A stretch of 10,725 bases of DNA from Dunaliella salina (lineage: Eukaryota; Chlorophyta; Chlorophyceae; Chlamydomonadales; Dunaliellaceae), in assembly GCA_002284615.2 (NCBI GenBank), contig MU070112.1, positions 84,554 through 95,278 of the forward strand. The letters run 5' to 3'. Below the pieces are notes generated by a model. The model did not search any database. It was given only the letters and a program-made list of their open reading frames with translations, and was not told the origin of the DNA. Made by a program: the position numbers and the translations under genes. The stretch's first letter is position 1. Every line of letters begins with the position of its first letter. Below, piece by piece: positions 6,066 through 10,725 of this stretch.

Positions 6066-7060
6066 TTAGGACGACATGCAGCTGATACTTGTTCGTCAAG
6101 TTCATAGCTGATTTGGAATCCGGGCATGACAGCATGCGCGGAATTGAGGGTAACATAATATGGCTGCCGACATTGTGCAACTTCCAGATGGCTTTTGGTG
6201 GCTATGTCTAGGTAGTTACTATAGACCCAGCAGCCAAGTTGGGTTATGGCTATTTAGATAATTCTTCTTGCAGCAGTGTTCCAAACCGCAATAATGTGTA
6301 CGTCCCAGGCGTGCTGAGGAAGAGGCATTTCTTGGTTGGGGCAAGATTGGGGGGCGTTATAACTAAGGTTGGCATGCGGGATGGTTTCAAGTTCATAGCA
6401 GAGGTGGGGAAAGGCAGTGATGAGTTTGGAATAAGGGTTAGTTACCATTTGATTTTCCACCTAGGGAGGAACATGAAAGTAGCAATGACCTCTGTGTTGA
6501 GAATGGTAGAACAGATTGCATGTTGCAAGGCCTGGGTCAGAGTGCCCTCATCATAGACGGAATGGCAAACTGAGAGGCCTGAGAATTTACATGAAATCTC
6601 CTTCCTTCCTTCCTTTAAAGGGAGTTATGGAGGGCATTTAAGAGAGAGTCCCCGCAGATAGCACTCCAGTAATGCTGGTATTGTGGGTTGTGGTCTAAAG
6701 GGGAGGCCATCTTTGCTTGAATTACCGAGGCCCACTTTGGAAAGTACTTTAGAATTTTGGAGGGCAGAATGGATGTGGGTTAGCAGGGCACGTGAAAAGG
6801 AGTCTTTAACCTTTTTGCTGGAGTAATTGTTTTCAAGTGAAGTTTTGCGAGAGAGAAGTCCTTGCAGCTTAGATACAAAGCTAGTTGGAACAGGTGTTAT
6901 CTTATTGTGCAAGCCAGCAAGCTTGGCTCTGTAGAATTCCCTGCTGAGGATTTGGAGTCAGCTGGGGGTGATTATCCCAACACGTTTGCCAACACATTTG
7001 CCTTGTGTATTGTAGATGCAAGCCATGTGTGATGCACAGATTTCTGGGAGAGTCATTGCA
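6066..7060 (-). pseudogene. LINE copy B, decayed methyltransferase-like domain
   Basis: On the minus strand, in order: LPEICASHMACIYNTQGKC (near 7000-7050) matches copy A MPEVNTSECAYIYNANGKC. KLQGLLSRKTSLEN matches EIMGLLSRQNLAQQ. THIHSALQNS matches SHIQSALHKW. SVCHSVYDEGTLTQALQHA (motif at 6547-6567) matches FSFCHPPHNDEMMFKLLRHA. IATFMFLPRW matches VATFMLLPHW. DVHIIAVWNTAARRII matches PMQLIVVWNPNAREIL, with a stop at 6254. The series resembles the PCIF1-type methyltransferase fold. The catalytic NPP-type motif is ruined here (CHSVY). Frame changes and stops occur throughout. Downstream of the stop a frame stays open to about 6066, where the TnpB-like relic begins. Confidence 0.72.
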
Positions 7061-7218
7061 GGTGGAAAAGAAAAGAAATGAAAAGAAAAGTCTACGCAAT
7101 CCAAAGGCTGCGTGCATTAACTTGAAGGGAAGAACCCCTAACAAAAGTTAGAGGCCTCACCAGGAGGCCCTCCACTTAAACTAGACAAAACTAGCCTGGG
7201 AGAGAGCAAGAGACAGAA
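7061..7218 (-). other. Probable 3' untranslated region of LINE copy A
   Basis: This stretch lies between the inherited stop codon of copy A (7219-7221) and the first recognisable coding of copy B (about 7060). It holds a small hairpin, ctaac/gttag (7138-7151), and gaggcctc (7151-7158), followed by a purine tract of aaaag/gaaat words at 7066-7090. No poly-A tail is visible in the expected orientation, so the exact insertion boundary of copy A into or next to copy B is uncertain. Confidence 0.4.
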
Positions 7219-7256
7219 CTAATGGGGATCTGGAGGATTGCTAGCCATGCCCCTGA

Positions 7257-7328
7257 TGTTACGTGCGAAAAGGGACTTCGAATGATGGCGGAACTGCCAA
7301 TCATGTCATATATTAACCGGACGTAACA
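7257..7328 (-). repeat. TRIM 3' LTR
   Basis: The 72-bp terminal repeat next to the polypurine-like tract. It differs from the other LTR at two bases (tgttaC versus tgttaA, and atcatG versus atcatC). The 2.8% divergence over so few bases gives only a rough sign of a fairly recent insertion. Confidence 0.87.
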
Positions 7329-7470
7329 CTCCCCCCCACCTGGCCCAATCCGTCCTCGGATTGCCAGTGAGGCGGGTAAGGCTGGCGCGCATCATGCGTG
7401 GTGTGAGATCACTTCATCATTTGTAGGGGCTTGCACATCACTGAAGTCCAGGGGCTGCCCTTTCCGCACT

Positions 7471-7537
7471 GACCAGGAGTAGAACCTGAGACCTCACGCT
7501 TGCGTGCGCAAGGCATCCGCAACTCTACCACGGGTCC
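7471..7537 (-). other. tRNA-like pol III promoter module in TRIM
   Basis: On the minus strand an A-box-like TGGTAGAGTTG lies 33 bases before a B-box-like GGTTCTACTCC (one mismatch to GGTTCRANNCC). The latter folds as a T-arm, cagg/cctg around the 7-base loop ttctact. Between them cttgc/gcaag forms an anticodon-like stem, but with a 4-base loop in place of seven. gacc and ggtc at the ends can pair as a short acceptor stem. The D-arm is incomplete and there is no valid anticodon loop, so this is a tRNA-derived relic and not a tRNA gene. It lies between the inferred primer site and the polypurine tract. Confidence 0.6.
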
Positions 7538-8975
7538 CACCCAGCTTCGCTGCCAATGTTAAGTGCGAAAAGGGACTTCGAATGATGGCGGAACTGCCAA
7601 TCATCTCATATATTAACCGGACGTAACACCTGAGCGCTCGAACTCTCCTTCTTCCATACTCAGCGGCCGCAGCGCGCCCAGCGAACCCCCTCCCAGATGC
7701 CCTCTGAAAGCAAAGTGCATGTCTAGTGATAATGATGGTGGATAATCTTTGGATGGCATGGTCCCTGAGCTTGGATGCTAGTGATTTGGCTTTCTGTTTG
7801 GTTAGACCCAGATTTATGAGAGGTGTAATTGTTAGCTCATTGTAAATCATGCCACCCACACCAATTAAGATGATATGCAAAGTCACTTTGTTATTCCTGT
7901 TTGGGTTTCTTGAGCTGCGTGTTTTAAGTCCAGTTCTGGTGTGGGAATGTTGAGTCCGTGCACGTTCTAAAGTCATGAAGGGATTTGTGTCAGGGCAGAA
8001 TTTAAGTTCAACGAGGTGAATATCCCTATCTTTTGGGGGGATCTCGGTAGGATCAAGGTGGGCTTGTCTGCCTGGGATGGTGCGCATAAAAAGAGCATGA
8101 GGGCGGCTTTGGTGCCGTGCAGGTGAGGCAATGTCATTTGCGAAAACCCAATCTGGAATAGCTCGAGAGGTGTTTTCAGGGATTTGTATGCCTTGATCCA
8201 GAAGTCTGTCATGATTGCAGCCATCCATGCTAATGAGGGATGAGCCATACCGGCCTCTACTCAGGGCTTCTACACAGAGACTAAGGGCCGCATGGTGTCC
8301 GTTGGTGTGCATCCCACTCATTGTTGGGTTGGTACACCTAAGCAGAACGTGATAAATGCTGTCCATATTTGCGCAGAGTGGGCATCTATCAGAACTGGAA
8401 AAGTTGAAGTTGGAGGCATGACTCTGTGTGTGCAGTGTATCTGTTCGATTCTTCATAAGATTTAATTGTTGTTCAAGGATAATCTTTGGATTTTTCCAGA
8501 AGGAGTTGCTAATCTCCTTGTTTGCAAGTTGAGATATTGGGTTGTGAGCTTCAGTGTTTGTATTTGTGGTGGGTGGTGTTGCACCGTCAAGCTTCTGCCA
8601 TCTCTGGTAGTGGTAGCCAGAGGTGTTAGCAGAGCCAAGCTTGTGTTTCTTGTGCATGTGTGTTTCAAGTTTGTCGCTCAGGTTGGTGAGATAGTGCATC
8701 GGAAGCGTGTGGGAGCGGTGCATGCCATCATTTTGTGTGGAAGAGGTCTTCAATGAAAGCCAATAGAAATTGTGGAAAGGGTCCCTGGCATCTGGAAGTG
8801 CAATGTCTATGGCGTGAGAGAGGGCTGCGGTGCGAGTGCAAGCGTCGGCCCCCTCATTTCCTATGATGCCAGAGTGGGCTTTGACTTTGTAAAAATGGAT
8901 AGGGTGAGGGGAGTGCTTTAATATGGTTGATATTGCATGAATGAGCTCTGTATGTAGGTGATACCTCATGCGCAT
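7494..8975 (-). pseudogene. LINE copy A: RNase H end, zinc knuckle, endonuclease
   Basis: An open frame of 493 codons, the longest in the window. It opens with MRMRYHLHTELIHAI and FYKVKAHSGIIGNEGADA, the last part of RNase H with its His and final Asp. A linker (LTNLSDKLETHMHKKHKLG) follows, then CPLCANMDSIYHVLLRC (8334-8384), a CX2CX7HX4C knuckle in the place where RLE-type LINEs carry one. Next come AIPDWVF, RPHALFMRTIPGR and IHLVELKFCPDTNP (E-x-K at 8001-8009), a PD-(D/E)XK-like nuclease that would nick target DNA. TLHIILIGVGGMIYNELTITPL closes the domain. The start ATG is an artefact of a frameshift: the RNase H domain begins upstream in another frame. The last 45 or so residues (from CYVRLIYEM) are read from the TRIM, which supplies a new stop at 7494. 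Confidence 0.75.
7557..7628 (-). repeat. TRIM 5' LTR
   Basis: The partner of 7257-7328. In the element's own orientation it is followed directly by TTGGCAGCGAAGC, the candidate primer-binding site. It has a G where the other copy has C in the inverted terminal octamer (aagtg versus acgtg), breaking the perfect LTR end. Confidence 0.87.
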
Positions 8976-9325
8976 CGGGTTAGGGTTTGATTAGAAATCT
9001 GAAAAAGGCAAGATGCACTATCAGTGGCAATCTCAGTTTGCTCGTGTTGGAGTGCCACAAGGATACCCACGAATTCTGCTCTGGTGTTGGTATTGGTTGG
9101 CTCATGGCCATTGGGTTTTGTGTGCAGTTGCAAGTGTTGGGAGGGTGCAGCAGTGTCACTTCCTGGTTTGTAAACACCTGAACCGGAAAGGGGTGGGGAG
9201 TCGTCATCTTTGTGCTTAATCACACTGCCATCAGTGTAGGTGATTTCCCTCCAGTCCTTGACTTTAGGTTTGAACGTCTTTTTGAAGTTGGCAGGGGTGA
9301 ATTCTGCCCTTTCCTGAGGGCACTT
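8966..9325 (-). pseudogene. LINE copy A: RNase H first half
   Basis: Directly after the stop at 9326-9328 the same frame continues with KCPQERAEFTPANFKK, then ITYTDGSVIK (catalytic Asp codon 9230-9232), NTRAEFVGILVAL (Glu codon 9074-9076) and EIATDSASCLFQI (Asp codon 9020-9022). The frame ends at 8966 because of a frameshift; the rest of the domain, including the fourth acidic residue (Asp codon 8844-8846), follows in the next frame. All four DEDD residues are therefore still encoded across the break. RNase H removes the RNA strand of the RNA:cDNA hybrid during retrotransposition. No RT precedes it within this reading frame. Confidence 0.82.
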
Positions 9326-10356
9326 CTATGAGCAGCTATGGGTGTCAATGGGGAGTGATTGGAATTTCTGTTTCCAAGTATTTGAGGCTAGGTGTTGGTG
9401 GGTATGCAGCGGCGTGACAGTATTTGGAGTATCCAAAGGTAGCCAACAAGCTTCTGGTGTAACTTGCTTTACATCTTGATGGACGGACAGAAACCAGTCT
9501 TTGTTTGCGGTATCTAGTATTTCTCTGGCGTTAGGGTTCCACACAACGATGAGTTGCATAGGATAGGAAGGTGGAGTAGGATTGGTGATGGTATCAAACC
9601 AGTGTTGTGGTGCTTGGAATTGGATTTTTCTTGCGGGGAATTTGGCAAGAACTTTTGCAGTATCTGGGTATTGTTTCAGCCAGCTCATAAATGCGTTACA
9701 GCTGAAGCCTCTCCAGTGAGGCAGGAGCATGAAGGTGGCAACTGCATCTGTGGAATGGAGGGAGGAGTGCACTGCGTGGCGTAGGAGTTTAAACATCATT
9801 TCATCATTGTGTGGAGGATGGCAGAAGGAGAAGCTAGTGTAGCGCACAGAGAGGGTGTCTATGTGCGCCCCAAAGACCTGGTCTCGGTAGTTTGTGCTGA
9901 AATAAGTGTTGTATTTTTCAAAATCAAGAGGGCTGGAAAATCTCTCAGCTGAGACCATGCACCATTTATGCAGGGCTGATTGGATGTGGGAAGGAGTAAT
10001 AAACATGGTTGAATTGAAAACTTTTTTGCTCTGGGCCAAAAGATTTTTCTGTTGAGCCAAATTTTGGCGTGAGAGCAGACCCATGATTTCAGATGCTGAT
10101 TCCTGGACATGGGGCTGAATGGTGGCATGGATGCCTGTTCTTTTGCTGCTTTGTAGGCTTCGATCAGGGTTGTGAGCCTTTCTATAGTGAGCATGCCCAT
10201 GCATTTGCCATTGGCATTGTAGATATAGGCGCATTCAGAGGTGTTTACCTCTGGCATTTGTGTTGGCACGGCAACCTCATCGGTTGAGTCCAAACGAAGA
10301 GTTTCCTTCATGCAGTCAGCACTTCTAATGATAATTTCACTTTGCCATGCTGGCAT
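9326..10356 (-). pseudogene. LINE copy A: PCIF1-like methyltransferase domain
   Basis: Two overlapping frames make one domain. The upstream frame (to about 10110) reads ECAYIYNANGKCMGMLTIE and TTLIEAYKAAKEQA. The downstream frame then reads VQESASEIMGLLSRQNLAQQ and carries on to the stop at 9326. The core is DFEKYNTYFSTN, VFGAHIDTLSV, FSFCHPPHNDEMMFKLLRHA (HPPH codons 9809-9820), VATFMLLPHW, KIQFQAPQHWF and QLIVVWNPNA. The order (Phe-rich start, FG, SF-x-NPPF-like loop, helix with His/Ala, F-hydrophobic-P-x-W strand, late hydrophobic strand) resembles PCIF1-type adenine-N6 methyltransferases. The catalytic Asn of NPPF is His here, so activity is doubtful. It has no obvious RT motif such as YADD. 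The fold call is by eye. Confidence 0.62.
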
Positions 10357-10372
10357 GATATCTGTCTGGGGA

Positions 10373-10725
10373 TTAATCGATTGGTAGGTTGGAAGTCAAA
10401 GGTGACATTCTTGCGAATTGCGCAGCCAATGGTTGAGAGCCATGAAGATTCAGATAGGCTCTGAGGATTGCCTTCAAAGCCTTGGTTGACAAGATTGTCC
10501 AGACCTGACCTAGGTCTATTTCAATGGCCAAGGGGTCTTCTATTTCCTCTGGTTTTTCTCCCGCGTCAAAGGCTTGCACATGAGCATCCAGGTCTGGATG
10601 TGTTTGTAGCATTTCTTCAGCTTCCCATCCAGGATGCCACTCTACATAGATCATTTCACAGTCCTCAGAGAAGTTGATCCTTTCCGCTTTTTGGGAGTCT
10701 GACAGGGATGTGCAGGCAGGGCAGT
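10373..10725 (-). pseudogene. LINE copy A: N-terminal segment, open at window edge
   Basis: The frame is open from the edge to a stop at 10373-10375. It begins CPACTSLSDSQKAERINFS, where CPxC may be half of a zinc-binding site. It then reads MIYVEWHPGWEAEEML, an acidic stretch (GEKPEEIEDPLAIEIDLGQV) and a likely helix, ILSTKALKAILRAYLN. After the stop the sense resumes in another frame as INPQTDIMPAWQSEIIIRS, so a frameshift lies near 10370. I recognise no family. It may link an RT encoded beyond the window to the methyltransferase-like domain. Confidence 0.55.

Larger units (their letters stand above)
7257..7628 (-). mobile_element. TRIM element, 72-bp LTRs and CCTGA target duplication
   Basis: Direct repeats at 7257-7328 and 7557-7628 agree at 70 of 72 positions. 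The left copy starts TGTTACGT and ends ACGTAACA, the TG...CA form of LTRs. The element is flanked by the 5-bp direct repeat cctga (7252-7256 and 7629-7633). Read on the minus strand, a purine tract (ggtggggggg, 7331-7340 region) lies right before the 3' LTR, as a polypurine tract should. TTGGCAGCGAAGC lies right after the 5' LTR, a plausible primer-binding site with TGG. At 372 bp without an ORF this is a terminal-repeat retrotransposon in miniature, mobilised by proteins from another LTR element. It sits in the last codons of LINE copy A. Confidence 0.88.
7219..10725 (-). mobile_element. LINE copy A with methyltransferase-like, RNase H and nuclease
   Basis: This is a minus-strand retroelement copy that runs off the right edge. 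The domain order from the N-terminal side is: Cys-containing segment, helical linker, PCIF1-like methyltransferase domain, RNase H, linker, CX2CX7HX4C knuckle, PD-(D/E)XK-like nuclease. RNase H plus a C-terminal zinc knuckle and nuclease matches RLE-type LINEs, particularly Dualen/RandI-like elements known from green algae. The RT would have to lie beyond 10725. Frameshifts near 10370, 10110 and 8975, a stop at 9326-9328 and the TRIM at 7257-7628 make it inactive. The original C-terminus SNPPDPH and TAG (7219-7221) is still readable left of the TRIM. Confidence 0.75.

Noticed and set aside
7471..7537. Functional tRNA gene on the minus strand
   Set aside because: T-arm and boxes are good, but the anticodon loop has only four bases, the D-arm is incomplete and the acceptor stem is about four pairs.
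8466..8756. 96-residue plus-strand frame
   Set aside because: It lies antisense to LINE copy A coding that contains the linker after RNase H, and shows no motif of its own.

Overview
The window reads as accessory, repeat-rich nuclear DNA of a eukaryote. It is most likely a green alga. The pointers are a LINE-type retroelement with RNase H and a C-terminal nuclease, a TnpB/Fanzor-like relic, a hAT-type MITE, a TRIM, and GC-rich Gln/Ser/Arg-Gly-rich coding next to TG/CTG-rich spacers. No bacterial operon, rRNA gene, CRISPR array or confident host gene is visible. The algal assignment is inference and no species is claimed.

Layout from left to right. 1-640 is largely unassigned. 641-1088 is a complete-looking hAT-type MITE with 17-bp terminal inverted repeats and an 8-bp target duplication. 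1097 to about 1900 (minus strand) is the decayed C-terminus of a LINE (copy C). 1912-2020 is a foldback and 2021-2397 is unassigned. 2398-4725 holds two head-to-tail units (1850 and 479 bp) that share the same 137-bp start and the same 28-bp end. The first unit carries an intact 289-aa ORF with a CCHC zinc knuckle and a long CTG-rich tail. About 4789-7060 (minus) is a second decayed LINE copy (B), split by a plus-strand relic that resembles the C-terminal end of TnpB/Fanzor (about 5580-6053). 7219-10725 (minus) is the best LINE copy (A), running off the right edge. A 372-bp TRIM with 5-bp target duplications (7257-7628) sits in its last codons.

The three LINE copies align by eye with one another and give one domain order: a Cys-containing N-terminal region, a domain resembling the PCIF1-type adenine-N6 methyltransferase fold, RNase H, a CX2CX7HX4C zinc knuckle, and a PD-(D/E)XK-like endonuclease with an E-x-K signature. 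No reverse transcriptase lies between the methyltransferase-like domain and RNase H. If the family has one, it must be encoded beyond the right edge. The zinc knuckle plus nuclease matches the C-terminus of RLE-type LINEs (R2/CRE/Dualen-like). The methyltransferase-like insert is the most unusual part, and its recurrence in copies A and B argues that it belongs to the element.

All three LINE copies are frameshifted or interrupted, so I read them as dead. The zinc-knuckle ORF is the only long intact coding region that looks real and is not clearly broken. Domain names come from motifs read by eye, with no database search.
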